NCBI GenBank assembly: GCA_013339895.1
Contig: JABACO010000018.1
Coordinates: 6,374,207-6,438,206 of the forward strand
DNA from: Ephydatia muelleri
Taxonomy: Eukaryota > Porifera > Demospongiae > Spongillida > Spongillidae
Direction: 5' to 3'
DNA length: 64,000 nucleotides
Positions 63,967 to 64,000 of the stretch are shown piece after piece. Below the pieces are notes generated by a model that did not search any database, was not told the DNA's origin, and worked only from the letters and a program-made list of their open reading frames with translations. Both the position numbers and the translations under genes were made by a program. How positions within the stretch are numbered: the first letter of the stretch is position 1; each line of letters begins with the position of its first letter.

Positions 63967-64000
63967 AGGTAGGAACATATGTGTGAAAGTGAATTTTGCA

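Noticed and set aside
63000..64000. RING domain of the RNF213-like gene
   Set aside because: No C3HC4 cysteine/histidine pattern is visible before the right edge. It is expected further downstream.
1..64000. CRISPR arrays, bacterial operons, rRNA or tRNA genes
   Set aside because: No spaced direct repeats of CRISPR type, no ribosome-binding-site gene clusters, and no cloverleaf that I could fold by eye. The window is clearly eukaryotic.

Overview
The window is eukaryotic (metazoan) DNA. Its one host gene is a long, intron-rich gene on the + strand from about 19345 to beyond the right edge. The gene resembles RNF213 (mysterin), the giant AAA+ ATPase and E3 ubiquitin ligase. Everything else is transposable elements or unassigned non-coding DNA. 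Many introns are only about 48-67 bp and follow GT-AG. With the mix of Ty3/gypsy, Gmr1-like, hAT, piggyBac and LINE elements this suggests an invertebrate with compact introns; a sponge is my best guess, but the sequence alone does not prove it.

Layout. 1-573: nothing recognised. 574-7848: a decayed hAT transposon (minus strand) split by an intact Ty3/gypsy element, gypsy-1 (3102-7476, identical 116-bp LTRs, 5-bp target duplication CTCAG). 7881-8213: MITE debris. 8294-12564: a damaged gypsy (gypsy-2). 12921-13203: a long inverted repeat. 13416-17008: an old, heavily broken gypsy (gypsy-3). 17009-19344: no gene recognised. 19345-21985: the first four visible exons of the RNF213-like gene, then a damaged exon around 22159-22613 that carries a 250-bp foldback MITE.

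22614-37509 is one very large intron. It holds gag remnants of a gypsy interrupted by a hAT fragment (23241-25705), a LINE (25706-30410) split by a recent internally deleted Gmr1-like element (27257-30210), and an old rearranged gypsy (gypsy-5, 30428-35576) with a 684-bp insertion in one LTR. 37510-57350 carries 21 more exons with phase-consistent junctions. They include three P-loops, two of them with clear Walker B and sensor motifs. The larger introns here hold MITEs, a piggyBac pseudogene, nested foldbacks, a TTAA-flanked piggyBac-type MITE and a miniature LTR element with a 23-bp minisatellite. From 57416 one coding exon is cut by a full-length gypsy (gypsy-6, 57860-62410, identical 124-bp LTRs, target duplication GATAC) and resumes at 62416. 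A further exon ends at 63966. The RING domain expected for this family is not in the window.

How it fits together. About 3,350 codons of the RNF213-like gene can be followed. Three lesions would stop a normal product: a phase break plus MITE near 22.2 kb, a one-base excess in a C11 tract near 57.1 kb, and gypsy-6 inside the exon at 57.86 kb. Either this is a recently dying paralogue, or some lesions are assembly errors or single-haplotype insertions. gypsy-1 and gypsy-6 look young and structurally complete. gypsy-2, -3 and -5 are progressively older. The TE layer also contains non-autonomous families present in two or three copies, which lets their ends be defined from this window alone.
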